A DNA stretch of 64,000 bases from Aurifilum marmelostoma (GCA_027559495.1 JAMXSV010000016.1:496001-560000); one strand, 5' to 3'; positions 1 to 13,176 are shown, counted from the first letter of the stretch. Notes: generated by a model not told the origin, from the letters alone. Translations and numbers: made by a program.

Positions 1-1711
1 TGGTTAGAGAGAACGGTGTGTAACAGTCGATCACACTATCACATCACAGCACAGGATGCATAATTTATTTCTTGGTCCGTTCCCGGGAGGGAGGTTTAGC
101 GGTGGGTTGCAACGACAGATTGCCCTCAGCCAGTCAATTCAGACTTATCTTTGCAACACCTCGTCGTCAGAGTGTTGTTTACCCTACACCCGAGCTCTTT
201 ACCTCGCTGAGGTGAGCTCGAATTCTGTATTTGGTCCACCTTCCTTCGGCTTTCTCATTCACAGAAGCCATCTAGTTTTATTGCGTTGAAAGGTGCTCTG
301 ACTGAAATCATCCAGTAAGTCGTCTTTGCCGAGACCTTCTCCATTCCTAGTTCTCGTCCCTCATCTCAGAGTCGAGCCTTGCAATGAAGGGCTCAGTCTA
401 AGTACAACGGGAGGAACAGAGCCAAAATGATCTGAGAATGTCAGCAATATTTACAAAGAGCTATGCGGTTTGGAGCTACAGTAGTTCGCGGGTCCATTCA
501 ATAGCTAACAGCTTCTTCTCTGATGTAGGGTAGGGAAGCCTCAGTCCCTCGGCCTCCCGCAACGTCCGGACCAGCATAGGTTATGGACTCTCCTTATTCG
601 GGTAGCATTCGCTTGTCATGTCACACTTCAATCACGAATGGACTATTCAGGTAACATCTCTGAAACGGAAACTACCACTTTGGTGGCATCCAAACAGTAG
701 TGGGCATCTCAGCTCGCGGTGAGGTGCTGGACCGGGGCACTCATCAGATAAGTAATACGCACAGCTCCATCCGAAGCCGGACCGCAGAAGTCTAAAACCT
801 TGTTTGTCTACCCATGTCAAAGAATCGTCATGCTCTTTACACTTGTGTCAGAAGACAGCGACATGATGCTAGCGAATTGAAAATTGCGAAACCCATAAGT
901 ACTTTCATGATTGCCAAGCAATAGTATCCCGGCAGCCTTGCCAGGTCTGCCTCAAGCTTCGACTCGAATATTCCTCTCGGCCATGTCAAGTGACGGAGTA
1001 GTAGCTACGGGATAATTATCACATAGATTTGACATGGCTAGTTATAAATGTACTCTATTAGAAGCACCTGCAGTCAACCTCTGGGGTTCGCCGTCATACC
1101 TGCGCAGACGCTGTTTAGGGTTGAATATTCAGAAGAATAAAGAGAGAAAAAAGTTGGGCTTGGCAGACCAAAATACGAATCTTTGGTTGCCTCTGTGAAC
1201 TCGAGGCTTTTCATCCCCAGTTTCGAAATATGAGAATGGATTGCACGTTAGTTGACCAAGCATTAAACAAATTATTGCTCCTTAGCCCCACAGCCAATAC
1301 GGACATGCCCGACGAGAAATCACGTTCAAGAGCCCTCTTTCCATTATAAGTCCGGCATATGTGAGATCTAGATGCGATCGTAGGTTGACAAGATATGCAT
1401 AAATGTCCCAGGTGGCGTTGATTGATTTAAAGCTGACGTGTGGTCAGAATAATATCGGGGCCCTCTTTGACGCTACTCGCCACGATGGATGCATCCCCAA
1501 GGATCGTCCCGAAAAGGGCGCAGAGCACGCCAACATAATGACAAACCACACGAGATAAGGGCGGAGGCGCGGCACTTTACTTTATCAAAAAGCAACATTC
1601 TCCTCAGGCCTCTCTTCATCAGGCCCAGACATCCAACACAGACCTCGCTAGTTCCAGGTCAAGGACTTAGTAATTAATTAATCACATAATTACAGTAACT
1701 TCGCCTGCACC
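1..1711. other. Intergenic, no supported gene
   Basis: No open frame here has recognisable motifs, good codon structure or matching splice sites. The frame at 56-289 is short and has no family features. The right end is the 5' flank of the dehalogenase gene. Confidence 0.6.
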
Positions 1712-2456
1712 ATGCCTCAGAAGATCAAAGCCGTCCTCTTTGACTTCATGGGCACCTGCCTAGACTGGCATACAAGCATCGCCTCCTCTCTGCCCCCCCT
1801 CTATCTCCCCGGACGATCGCTCGAGGTTCGCCCTCGAGTGGCGCCAGACCTACTTCGAGTACAACGCCGCCCGGCTCGCGGCAGGACATCCGCCCGAGGA
1901 CATTGACGTCTCACACCGGCTCACGCTGGACACAATGCTGGCCCGCCCAGAGTGGACTCAATGCAAGACCGCCTTTGGAGGAGGCACAGAAGACGCAGCG
2001 GCGGCAAAGGAGCGGTGCATCGCAGCCTGGCACAACCAGCCGGCCTGGGCAGACGTGAAACCAGCTCTCGAGGCCCTGCGAGAGCGGGGCTACGAGACCC
2101 TGGTGCACGCAAACGGCACGGTGCGGCTGCAACTGGACCTGGTGCGGTCCTCGGGGCTGCGGGGTCTGTTCGATGTGCTGTTCTCGAGCGAACTCCTGGG
2201 GTCCATCAAGCCTGCGGCCGAGAGCTACCACAAGGGTTTGCACCTGCTGCGGTACAGGCCCGAGGAGTGCGTCATGGTGGCTGCGCACGCGTATGATACG
2301 CGGGGGGCGAAGGCGGTGGGGATGAGGACGGTGTATGTGTATCGGTGGACGGATGACATCAAGGAGGATCAGGAGATTGTGAAGGGGGAGTCTGATGTGT
2401 ACCTGGATGGAATGGAGTCATTGGTTGAGGCTGTCGAGGGGTTCAACAGGTACTAG
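1712..2456 (+). CDS. HAD-superfamily haloacid dehalogenase-like hydrolase (one-base frameshift)
   Basis: Likely a cytosolic type II 2-haloacid dehalogenase-like hydrolase that works through a covalent aspartyl intermediate; the natural substrate is unknown. The N-terminus reads MPQKIKAVLFDFMGTCLDW, with the HAD motif I aspartate at residue 11 (DFMGT). After the frame change come motif II (HANGT), the motif III lysine (GSIKPAAESY) and motif IV (VAAHAYDTRGAKAVGM). No signal peptide is visible. The frame breaks at the C7 run 1793-1799. Dropping one C joins the DFMGT frame to the frame reading FALEWRQTYFEYNAARLAAG, and the total becomes exactly 248 codons (247 aa), normal for the family. All HAD motifs are intact, so an assembly error is likelier than a pseudogene. 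The gene is intronless and converges on the F-box gene. Family call is strong; substrate is inference. Confidence 0.85.
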
Positions 2457-3112
2457 ATGGTTCAAATGATGATCTGATCCTCAAGGTCTATTGAATTACG
2501 ACGGTGAAGCCCTGTCCGACTCTATCATTGGTATATAATACTAAGTGTTGACCCCTAACGCCTTCCCTGAAGAGCCGATCATCCTTATTGGTCGTGCTCA
2601 TTGCATGAAGCCCGGGACCATTTATCGTCCATCTATCTTTACCTTCCTTAAAACCGAATTTCTTGTCATAAAGGCGCAAGGCAGAAGTCTGCCGGAAACC
2701 GTGATATGTAATAAAAAGCTTTGAATGGCTGACGAAAAAGTCGATGCCCGCTGCTGCGTGTAGGAGATCTTATGCGCCGCCGACAGAGATGAATGGTGCC
2801 GGTGCCCATTGTTGTTGTTGGTGGTGTTGTTTCTGGTACATGGTCTGGGGTGTCTGGATCCAGAAGAACATCTGTTGTCCCAGGCATGGAACTTTGCTGC
2901 CGGGCTGGAGGGAGTAGCCGAGATCTGGGAAGTAATTGTAAGCATTTGTGTCCTGTCACTTGCATGTGTCCCGTCATTTTTATTTCCTCTTTGTCCTCCC
3001 CAGGCTGTCAAGACCCTTGCTTGGATCACGTCACGAACGAATATATCCTCCGAACCACTTGATGTGGGTCGCGGGTGAGGACCACGAGGCGGCATCATCC
3101 TTGTGAAGTCGT
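2457..3112. other. Intergenic between convergent genes
   Basis: This is the shared 3' flank of the dehalogenase (+) and the F-box gene (-). It contains a short GTT-rich stretch near 2806-2832. Small open frames on both strands show no family features and I regard them as chance. Confidence 0.5.
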
Positions 3113-4417
3113 CTACGACGTGTCCGAGAAGCAGTATACTGACTGCTGTGGCGTCGTGTTCCCAGGCCTCGCAAGGTGGTCCTTGATGTAATGGGACTGA
3201 CGGAGATCCAGCCAGATCATCATCCTGTAGAGAGGGGAGAGCTGCCCCCAGACTCTCCTCAATACGGTGGATGGTTCTGAAACGTGGCTCTCATCGTCTC
3301 TCATTACCGTCAGAGCGAACCCCCTGCGGGCCGGATCACTTTTGTCTTCTTTTCTCTCCATTTCTTGATGCCTGTTTTCTTTCTTTCTTTCTTTCCCCTT
3401 AGAGAGAAGCAATGACGATGGCTTTACCTGAACTTGTAACCTCCTGCTGTTCAGACTTCTCCACCTCGAGAAGCAGCGTGCTCGTCCTGACCAGCAGCTC
3501 CTCGTACACAAGCGTGTACGAGACGGGCAGGTCGTCGTCCTCAGCCTCGGACCACAGGGCCGGCCGCCTGCTGCTGCTGTCCACGTTCTCGCGAACACGG
3601 AACCTGAGGCCGACGGTCCTGTGGCGGTTCGTCCATAATATCGAGTCCTCCTCGTCGCCCTCCGCCGCTGCTCCCGCCGAGGCTCTGGCCTTGAGCCACC
3701 GCCTGAAGACGCGCACCACACCGTCGTTGACGTTGACGTGGCTCAGGAACAGGCCCCTCCTGGGGCCCGTCTTGACCAGGTTCGTCACGGCGCACAGCTG
3801 GCTGAACATCTCCCCGTCGTCGAGGTCGATGTTCACCGTGGCCGTGAGCTCGTCGTCCTCGTCCTGTGCGGCGCTACCGTGGCTCCCGCTGCCGGCACGA
3901 GGATACCTCGCCCTTGCCCTGCGGTTCTCCTCCTGCACGACGGGCCGGAAGCGCGAGTAGAGGCCGTGCAGCTGGCCCAGGGTCAGCTGCTTGTCCTCGT
4001 CCTCGTCGTAGGCCGCCAGGCCGTCGGTGCCGAGGTAGTCGCAGTGCAGGTAGGGCGTGGAGATCTTGTCCGAGGGGTGGTAGGCCTCGAGGATGAGCTC
4101 GTGTTCAGACAGGCGGGCGGCGTCGGTCAGGCGGGTGTGGATGATGCGCAGGGCCAGGTCGTGGAAGCGGTGGCTGACGAGGGCGAGCGGGAGGAGGTCG
4201 AGGGTCCTCATCGGGCTGAGGATCTGGATGAGCAACTGTAATGGAGGAATTTACCAAAACGGTGGTCAGTGATTGTCCTTGTTTTTTTTTTTTCCCCTTC
4301 CCTTTCTCTTCCTGATTTGTTCCATTTTCTCATGCAATCCGCGCAAATGGGAGGGAGCAGGAGAAGACAACATACCTCGCTAGGGAGATCCTCTATGTTT
4401 CGTGGAACGGAGGCCAT
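3113..4417 (-). CDS. F-box domain protein
   Basis: Probable substrate-recognition subunit of an SCF (Skp1-Cullin-F-box) ubiquitin ligase. Three exons: 4376-4417, 3428-4235 and 3276-3113, giving 337 aa. Exon 1 encodes MASVPRNIEDLPSE and splices through a GTATGT donor to LLIQILSPMRTLDLLPLAL. Together these form a classic F-box: LPSE start, then LVSHRFHDLA at residues 8-50. The remainder is an acidic, low-similarity region. The last intron (3277-3427) has a GTAAAG donor and a TTTCAG acceptor, and contains a TTTC/GAAA microsatellite. The third exon encodes the WGQLSPLYRMMIWLDLRQ tail. Without that splice the frame would stop 9 codons later. The phases fit exactly (42+808+164 nt = 338 codons). The substrate cannot be inferred. 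Confidence 0.8.
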
Positions 4418-6246
4418 CTTATCTGTACTAGATAAAACCTGATGGGGGTTCTGCAAAGAGAAGATATGGGATAGAATCAAATAAAGATTACACCAGCGTG
4501 CAATGAAAATAGGTGTCGAAAAAGAGTCTATTGAATTGATAAAGGACTCTCCGGGGGCATATATGGGGGTGCAGCGCTGGTGGTCTTCTTGACTTTTAAT
4601 ATCGGTCTCTTCGCGTTCGAGCCACAACCGCGAGGGCCTCTTTTTTTTTTTTCTTCTTTCGGAACGACTTGTCAAATGGCCCCAGGACCCCTGAGGGGCG
4701 GCGAGGGCCGACAATCCCAGTTTGGCACTGGATGGTACGGTTGTTTCAGACTCGGCTTTCGGTGAACTCTTTGCTGTGAGTGACTTGTAAAGGTGCTCGA
4801 GAGCCTAGATGGGTTTACACGAATAGCAGACCGCAGCACAAGCCTCAAGAATGGGCCCCTCGAGGCCGTGTGGTGGTGCGATCCGTTCCGGGTGGGCAGA
4901 CAATGGCGTAGGAATAGATTGCGGTGAGATTGCGTAGCCCAGTAACATGAGCAGGGCGGGACAGAGTGTCTGTGGTGATAATCTTTTACTTTGTCGCGAA
5001 GGCGGTGGAGCATATGAGGTGATAAGGTTTTTGTGGTCGAGACAATGACGAGAGGATGAGGCTCGGGAGATAAAAAGCGGATTTCTCGCGACGCGAAATG
5101 GAGAGATACCTTGGTACATAGCACTGTACGGTACATGCCGCAGAACAGCATACCACTATGGTATAGAAGTAGTACACCCTCCTGCAGCTGTACATACTTG
5201 TAGTAGACTCAGGGGTCCCCCTATTCTATCACTCCCCTGCCGACATCGGTTCAGGTCCCAGCTCCCGCGGCCGGCCTGGTGCTTGTCTCCCTCTCCTCAG
5301 CCCTAAGGGTGGGTTACCAGTGGCTCGTAGTAAGTAGTACTGGTGGAGCTGGGTCGGGAATTCTCGACTCGACCGATTCTCGCGACATACGTTCAGTATA
5401 TTTTTATTTTACTTTTTCCCTTCTCCCGAGAGGAAAGCATACGTACGGTAAGGCAACGTCAGTGTTGAACTCTCGAGGTGTAAGTCTCGAAGTGTAAGTC
5501 CTCGCCTGGATACATACTCGGGTACTGTGGATACTGGAAGACGCGGCGAGGGAGGCTCGAGGCAGGTTCAACAGCAGATGATGAGACCAGTCGATGATGA
5601 AAACTGAGCGGCAACAAACAGAACTTGAGTCGTTCATCATACCATACTTGTGAAACTCGTCATATCAGCTTTTGTGGTCTGGGTGGGGAATCACTCAGGC
5701 TATCTTATTTCTGCTGCATACACAGCTGGCAAGAACTTAATTATGGACCATGGTTTTCCCAACAGGGAGATCCCGCTGTTGTACAATAAACGGGTCACAA
5801 AGTCAGACCATGCTCGGGAGAAATCGGGCAACACTGGGAACAGATACAGAAATAAAAAATGTACCATGTAACAGCTGCTGCACGAATTTCGACGAAAATA
5901 ACGATAATCATCAAAGGAGAGTGATCTGACCGTCCCCACGGCCTGCAGCAATCGACCACAGGGCCATGGCGACGCGGTTCCGAACATGCATTTCCACTGC
6001 GGATACGCCCCCCTTCTTTCACCATGCTGCCACCCCTTTCCTCCTTCACATGCCGATGTGCCATCACGACTCGCAAGGTCTAGACCAAAGTTTGCCCCAA
6101 GACATGTTCTTTCTCTTCAAAGAAGGAAAATGACTTGTAATTTTTCATGTGTCAAAATTCTATTGCTTTATTGAGCAACGAAAATCCATCTACAAATCAA
6201 GTACCGCATACGCATCATCTTAATCATCCCGCTCCACCCCGCCCTC
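4418..6246. other. Intergenic, no supported gene
   Basis: This is the 5' flank of the F-box gene and the 3' flank of the NmrA-like gene. Several open frames of 60-160 codons occur on both strands, but none has a domain, a signal peptide or splice sites that extend it. Confidence 0.5.
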
Positions 6247-7370
6247 TCACAGAGCCCCTGGCACATCAGCAACAATTTGCTTGACGGCCTCCTTGAGCTC
6301 CTCGTCGGTCAGCTCACGCACGCCCAGGAGCTGATTGTCATTGACAGAAACATCTGTCCCGGCATCCTTCCCAAAGGCACTTCGGCAGATGAATCCTGCC
6401 AGAACGGCGTAGTCGTGGTTGCCCTGGGCCAGAGCCTCTGTCGACTTCTTGACACCGTCGAGCGTGTTGGCTTCTTGAATGGTCCACTTCTTTGCAGGGT
6501 TGAGGTCCTGGATGATAGACACCAGCTGCTTCACTGTGATGTGACAAGTCGATGGTCAGCAGGGAGACTGTGACGGAGAATAGATCGATAGCCATGACCA
6601 CCACCACTCCAGGACAAAGGAACTACGGGATGGGAACTCACTGGACACCGCAGCCTCCCTCACGTACACCGTGCGGTTCTTGGTCTCCTCCGGGTTCTGC
6701 AGCACACCCACCACAGCCTGGCCGACGGCAGCCAAGCGCGTCACACCAAACTTGTGCTCGCCTCCATCCCAGAGAGTCGCCTTTCCCTCCGCGGCATCCA
6801 CAATAAACCTCTTCTCCAGCCCCCAGTCCAGGAACACATTGTTCGACACACAAGTCCAGGTCAGCTGACCACCACTGCCGCCCTCTCCTTCCGCCAACGC
6901 CCGTACCCTCTTCTCGATCCCGACCTTGCCCTGGAATATGGGCAAGGCGCGAGTCTCGGCCCTCTCCATGTCGCTGCCGAAGCTCGACGGGATGAAGCGC
7001 CGCACCGTGCTGTCGGGCAGGGCGGATGCGGTGATGAGGGCGTTCTCGGCCTCGGCGCCCTCGAAGTTGAGAGTTGAGACTACAGCGTCCTGGCCCTTGA
7101 GGGCGGCAGCGACAGCAGCAGGGTCGTTGAAGTCTACTACGACCTCGCGTGCGTTGCTAGGGAGGTTGGTGATCTTTCCGGGTGTGCGCGCCAGGGCAGT
7201 CACTTCGAACCCTGCATTGGCGAGAACGGGCAGCACTACACTGCCGAGGGCACCGTTTCCCTGTGATAATGATGGTGATTTTCAGTGGACTGGTCCGTAT
7301 GAGTCTTGAAGGGTCATCGTCGTCTTAGACTTACACCAGCGAGGGCAACCTTCTTGATGCTGTACGACAT
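6247..7370 (-). CDS. NmrA-like / isoflavone reductase-family NAD(P)-binding protein
   Basis: Atypical short-chain dehydrogenase of the NmrA/isoflavone-reductase type, which acts either as an NADPH-dependent reductase or as a redox-sensing regulator. Exons 7335-7370, 6642-7260 and 6247-6533 give 313 aa. Exon 1 (MSYSIKKVALAG) splices through GTAAGT into GNGALGSVVLPVLANAGFEV, rebuilding the glycine-rich dinucleotide loop GGNGALG near residues 12-18. Downstream are the expected VVSTLNF segment, the RRFIPSSFGSD segment and FVVD-like strands (FIVDAAEGKATLWDGG). Exon 3 encodes the C-terminal substrate-side helices. Splice phases are exact (942 nt = 314 codons). No secretion signal is present. The substrate cannot be predicted; a role as an aromatic alcohol reductase is equally possible. 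Confidence 0.88.
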
Positions 7371-10300
7371 GGTGAGTGGGTGAGTTTACTGGGAAATGAT
7401 AATGGTTGAGTGTCGAGTTTGTGTGTTTTGCAGCGTCTTGCTGTTACTTAAGTTTCTGATGCAGAACACACAACTCTCTTCCCGTCGAGAAAGCGAGGGC
7501 GTGCCTCAGTATATATGCCTTTTGCCCCCCTTCACGGTCCGTAGTAGCCAGAGACCATCGGGACCATCGGCACTCTCAGGGAATCCGCAGCGCCGGGAAC
7601 TTTGATACTATCCATAATCCTCGTCATCATTCGGCATGATTTGCGCTCAATTTGATTCCGCAGTCTGGAGGTTGATGTGTCCTGCTCTGGCGGATGCCTC
7701 AGCTCGCGAGCCTTGTTAATCCAACCCTAACCACTCCCCGAGCTCACGGATGCAAATTGGTAAGCACACACTTTTGCAAGTCGCTCCGTCACCTCGATCC
7801 TTCCGCCTCGGGTCTAGTCCAGCCCTCAAGTCCGCATTATTATGCCTTCCTGATCCGAGCTTTCGTTTCCTTTGTTTCTTTCTCCGCAAACGCGGGCATG
7901 TAGAAGTATTGGGCTCGGTCTTCTACTTCGCATTATTATGTCTCGCTGACTCGGGCCTTTGGGGTCTCTTTGTTTCTTATTCCGCAAATCCGCAAATCCA
8001 GGCAGAATTAAGCAGAAGATCATCTTGGTGCCTAATTTTGGTGACTTGACGATCTGACTTCGTCTATGGCCCGTCATCATTACCGAGCAGGGCCTCAAGA
8101 ATTGCTTCCGCTTCACTATGGCCTCTGCGCAGACAACCAGGGCAAGAAACTTCAGCTCATAATAATCGTTGTCTATGCCGGCCTGCTTTCGATGCTGAGG
8201 CAGCGAAGATACAGTCCTCGTTCCTGATCACTCCTAGGTCTTCTTGTGTCTTATTGACGCGACCTCGGGAGAGGTCCTACTTCCATTCATGAGTGGCCAT
8301 AACTGTTGTACATTTCGCGGCTCAATGGCCAGGTCCGGTGGAAGACGGAAATGAGACAATCTACCAAGATACATCGAACGCCGTGAAGCAAGAGAATTTA
8401 CGCACTTTTCCAATTTACTTTGCCCCTTTTGAAAGGAACGATATATAAAACTTTCGGTATGGTCAACTTCCGCTTCAGCACTGCTCGTCAGGTCTACCTG
8501 GACAATGAAGTAACCATTTAGATGTGAAGACTGACAAGCACCTAGCATATTTCTCTGTTTTTTCTTGAACCATCCCGCGGTGTTTTAAAGGATCTATCGT
8601 TCAGTACGGTGCTCGTTGCTAATTATTACCTGATATGGACATTACCCATAGAAACTCTCGTCTCAGTCTTTATATGCCAGTGACAGCCTGATCTGATTTT
8701 CTGTGCAGTTAATGTAAATCTTCTATATCACTAGTATGGACAATAAAACACATGAGATGGCCTGGGAGTGTGTTACATTTTTCCTTCAGAGCGAAAGGCC
8801 TACATCATTATCCAATATCATCTCGTCTGGCGTCCTTTTCCACCTACCAAACATACGAACACCAATCTCCTGGACCAGCTTAGATGCGTTGAAGCACTTG
8901 ACTTAATCATCCTGCTAAAAAGTCCAGAGGCAATCTGGAGAGAGCAAACGGCCGCACTTTACATAAGCAAAAGGCTCCCAGCAGTGGGAAGAGAAGGGAA
9001 GGAAAAGGTGATCACCTGGGCATTGCTTACCACCGGATGATGCACATGGTTTGTTTCATGATAGTCACCCAAGGACATCTGTTTACAAGGCAACATGGAC
9101 AAAACCGATGAACCAAGCATAGAGCCAAGTTCAACATGTGATCTGTGTTAGCTCGAAGACAACGCCTTCCTATTCGCGAAAGAACCAATCAGATCCGACA
9201 TCCTACCTTGAGGCGCGATGACTAGCAATCACCACAGAGTGGCTGCGCAAATTGTACGAGCGACGTCTGAACTCCTTAGTAGCAAGTATATAGATAGACA
9301 GAGTAGGCCTGAATTGGATAGGAGGTAAAAGTTTTAAAGTTTTCATAGGATGACTTGATATACGGATTGGACAGTTGGGGGTGGTTTGACATGCTGACTG
9401 TGTGGTATGGCTCATGGTGAGCAGCCATTATTTGCACACGAGCCAAGGTTACCCATGGTGTGTAGTGAAAGGGATGTCTTGCTGACTACATTTCTCCAGC
9501 ATCCCACGAGTCTTGTCTGCCAAGTACTCAGGGGCGCGCTACTAACGAGGCCAGGATGAGCTTGAAGCGGCTTGTCGATATTGTCACGTTGCATGAGTAA
9601 AGTTTACAGACCAGTCCAGCCAGATGATCATGATATTATCGTTCTTGACAGGTGATAAATCAGTTATTCCCACTGTGAAAGCACAAGCCACGACAAGATC
9701 GTGTAGGAGGAATATCGTGCGGTAAGAGACGAGCGGTGCAATTCATGGAAGGAAATTCGCTCTTGGCTCCATAATCCCCTGACCAACTGTCAACTCTGCT
9801 CTATTAAGATACATCCTATGCGACACCTTAAAGGAGTGACCACCCCCAGCTGACTGGAAATGGCAATGCCCTCTATACCTGCGTAACGTTCGGGCTCACA
9901 CACATCCAGCCTTCAGGTACTACGTAGCATGTACCAGATGTACGTACGACATAAAAATAAATAAATAAATAAGATGGCGTCCTTGTGATAGTGTGGCTAC
10001 TTCGTAGGATGGTGCACGCAAAAGTAACAACCCCTGACGAGAGATCAATAGTACAGACCTGGCTGGCCCATCGCCTCTCATCCTGTGAGTTATGAGTCAC
10101 CTCATACGCTACGCCATCGTGACAAGGAAAATACATCCGTACAAAAGCAATGTATATATATAAACATGCCAGCTGTGCATGAAGGAGCCGAAGCCGAAGC
10201 CACTTCCGTCAGCCCGTCAGAGTGCCATGTGTTTTTTTCCCCTCCCAGTCCATCTCCGCCCCAATAAATAATTCCGGCTGGGCCAGCACCCGCCGGCATG

Positions 10301-10792
10301 GAAGCAGGCCTGGCAGGGTTCTTTTTGATAGTGCCATGCTTAGATTAAGGGGATGTGTAAGCACTAACGATGTCCTCCTAGACCGCATAGGTGCTGGGTA
10401 GCTGCTTTAGGGTGGCGGCAGGAGATGAATACGAATGTATTTGCAAGGATATCGTGACTTTTGCATCTGAGGGCAGACAAGACAAAGAGAGAAGACTCGG
10501 GTCTTTCTTTTTGGAGACATTATGCTTGATTGAAAATTATAGTATTCTTCTTTTTTTCTTCTTTTGACTCATTATTGTTTCCCCCTCTCTTTTCTTTTTC
10601 CGCCGATAGCACGTTAGGTATAAGTCTGTTCAAGTCATACTTGCTAACCAAGCATCCGTATGTTCACACATCAAGTTGTGAAAATGTAGCATCCTTACAC
10701 AAATATCCGTACATGTAACTACCTGTACATAGATTTACATGAAAGAGTGATCCCACGTAGGAGAAAAGAAAATATCCGTTCTGTCAAAGAGA
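7371..10792. other. 3.4 kb gene-poor region
   Basis: No convincing gene. The left end is the NmrA-like promoter. A diverged 96-bp tandem duplication lies at 7831-7993 (listed separately). The rest is unique sequence with scattered short frames that lack domains. Confidence 0.5.
7831..7993. repeat. Diverged tandem duplication, period about 96 bp
   Basis: Two copies begin GCATTATTATG at 7834 and 7930. Each continues through CTGA-rich sequence to TTTGTTTCTTNNTCCGCAAA. The copies differ at several positions, so the duplication is old. I see no open frame through it and no target-site duplication. Confidence 0.6.
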
Positions 10793-11506
10793 TTACAGAG
10801 CAATCGCGGCACCCAGGACACCGGCGAAGACGGCGCCCACGACACCAATCTCGCGCATCGCGGCGCCAGCCGTGGCCACGGCCGTGGACGAAGCAGAGGA
10901 CGACGAGGTCCCGGAGCTGCTGGAAGAAGACGAGGCGGAAGAGGCGGCGGTGGACTTGGAGGAGCCGCTGCTGCCGGTCTCGCTGCTGGAGCTGCTGGAG
11001 TCGCCGGTGGCACTGGCGCCCGAGGCGGAGCCGGTGGCGGAGGCTACGGCACCCTCGGATGTGCAGACGGGCAGGGAGGAGGCCTCGTCGGCGAGGAGGG
11101 TGCACTCCTCGATGGCGGAGCTGAGCTCGGCGCTGTGGGCTTCGTACCAGGACACGACCTCGGACGAGTAGACGCTGTAGTCGGAGGACAGCGAGGAGGG
11201 GACGCTGAAGCTGCACTCGTCGGTGACGGCCGCGGTGTAGGCCCAAGACTCGAGGTCGGCGGGCGGCGTGGGAATGTCGGTGATCATGGACATGATGGCG
11301 TCGGTGGCGGAAGCGCATCCCGGGTCAAGCGTCGCCGTGGGGTAGTCGGTGTAATAGTCGTAGTCCGAGTAGTCAGAGTAGTCCGCGTCGGTCTGGCGAG
11401 CCTCGAGGCGCCTGACGGCACGTTCGGGGAAGGGAATCTCCACAGCCTGCATTCTGGCGGACACGGAAGCGGCGAGAGTCGCCAGTAGGATGCTTGAGGA
11501 GTACAT
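10793..11506 (-). CDS. Small Ser-rich secreted, probably GPI-anchored surface protein
   Basis: Intronless, 237 aa. The N-terminus (MYSSSILLATLAASVSA) is a clear signal peptide. The mature part starts near a QTDADYSDYSDYDYYTDY acidic/aromatic stretch. It then forms a compact domain with four cysteines (contexts DPGCAS, DECSF, EECTLL, PVCTS), consistent with two disulfides. Residues about 155-210 are a Ser/Thr/Ala/Gly linker typical of heavily O-mannosylated stalks. The C-terminus (VVGAVFAGVLGAAIAL) is a hydrophobic GPI-attachment signal. It belongs to the broad class of fungal four-cysteine GPI surface proteins; no enzymatic motif is visible. A small secreted effector-like or wall-structural role is inference. 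Confidence 0.85.
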   Translation of the reverse strand: MYSSSILLATLAASVSARMQAVEIPFPERAVRRLEARQTDADYSDYSDYDYYTDYPTATLDPGCASATDAIMSMITDIPTPPADLESWAYTAAVTDECSFSVPSSLSSDYSVYSSEVVSWYEAHSAELSSAIEECTLLADEASSLPVCTSEGAVASATGSASGASATGDSSSSSSETGSSGSSKSTAASSASSSSSSSGTSSSSASSTAVATAGAAMREIGVVGAVFAGVLGAAIAL

Positions 11507-13176
11507 CTTTGCTTTTGGGGGGTTATGAGGAATGATAAAGGTCAGGTCACAATATTGTGTCTGTTGAGGTTGTCTCGAAGGACGAGGATTGACTAAACGT
11601 GGACAGGTAGAACTTGACTTGTGCGTAAAGACCAGAGAGAGTCTCCAGACGGGAGGAGAGGCGGATATAATGAGTATTTAAACACTTCCACGAGGCCGAA
11701 GAAAAATAAGAAAAGAGATTAAGTTGCCGCCGGACCTCGCCCTGTAGGGCCGCACTCCATTCAGCACACAAGCCGGGATCACCAAGCATCACACACAGCC
11801 TCATGCTAGGCAAGATGTTGGCCGTTCCGCCAACAAGAAGCCAGCGGCTCATTTCACCAAGGCTAAAAACAGCATAGCCGCGATCCGCCGGATGCAGGAC
11901 TGGCTAGGTCCTGGGGCATGCCTGGCAAGCCTGAGCAGCCAACATCCCATAATAGGGGTCAAGCCAGGCACACATGGTGAAGGATCATTCAAGGACCCAC
12001 GCCAGAGATGACCAGCTATGGGCAGGCTTTAATGCGACAGCTGCCTGCCATGCACGCTACCATAGCACGCTGGAGAATGTCAGAGCTGAGGCCTTAAGCT
12101 GACAAACTAGGGCAACATGAATAAGAAATAAGGAAAAATTTGTGGAATGATATGTAGTACAAACGTAATATCAATCGCCACCGCCTGTGTTGCCGTCTTG
12201 GTGATCGTCGAGTTGCTCACGAGGCCCAAGAGACCCCTCCTCAGCCCCGTCTAGACCGACAGCATGTCCCTGTGATTATTGGCTGGCAGCATCCCAAAGC
12301 ATTGATTTGGGATCTACGTGATCTTGGCTCTCTGCCTCTACCCAGCTGGTTGATTCCGGAATCGAGCAGAGAGGAGAGAAAGGGTGACCTGGCAGACAGA
12401 CAACGTGGACGTTCGGTTTTGGCATAGGACCATGGTACCAAGCACTCCAAGACTATAGTACGCACGGCTACGATGCCTTCTGGTACGAGTAATTTTAAGT
12501 TAAGGTTAGCCTTCAGCCTCTTCGGTTCGGTCTCGCAAATAGAAAAGAAGAGAGAGAGACATACCCATAACCCTATCGTGGCCTTCACCCTGGGCATAGG
12601 TCATCGTACCCACCCGGCCAGGCAGCAGCTCGTGCCTTTGTGTCGTCCGCGTGCGGTTGATCGTAGGGATCAATGAGCGTTTGGGAGAGCTAAGCAGCCA
12701 TTCTCCACGGCGGACTGCTTGGAGCACCACAGTTGGCGAGTCATGCTGGCAAGCAGTGGAGCCTTTCCTAGCACAAACGGTGGACGGCTCTCACCAGCCC
12801 GCTGGAAGGACAAAGACAATGGCGGGCTACTGCTGTGCCGCGAGGCCGTTCCAGATGAGGACCACGGAAGCAAGGAGGGAGCCAGGTAAGGAGATTAATT
12901 GAGAGTGAGGGACGAGGACGGGGTCCTTTTGGAGCTTCGAGCCATGCGTCCATAGTCTCGGTAAACTCTATTTCCCCCAAAAGGCCTGTTCTGGCCTGCT
13001 TACTCACCAGTAACACTAGCAGCAACTAGGTTGGTGCTATGGTAATCAACCAGCTTGGGACTGCCGTTGCTACTGTCATATTGCTTATAGTGCACACACC
13101 ACACTGACAGCGTCGCGTCTTGGATTTCTTCACACGATTCAACAAAACATCAAAACAAATCACCTCAACAGCAAAA
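11507..13176. other. Intergenic, no supported gene
   Basis: Promoter side of the small GPI-protein gene, then unique sequence up to the tRNA gene. Open frames here (for example around 12241-12597) have no recognisable domains. Confidence 0.5.

Noticed and set aside
2622..3098. 158-codon minus-strand frame next to the F-box gene
   Set aside because: Low-complexity Thr/Asn/His composition with no domain; the F-box gene ends at 3113.
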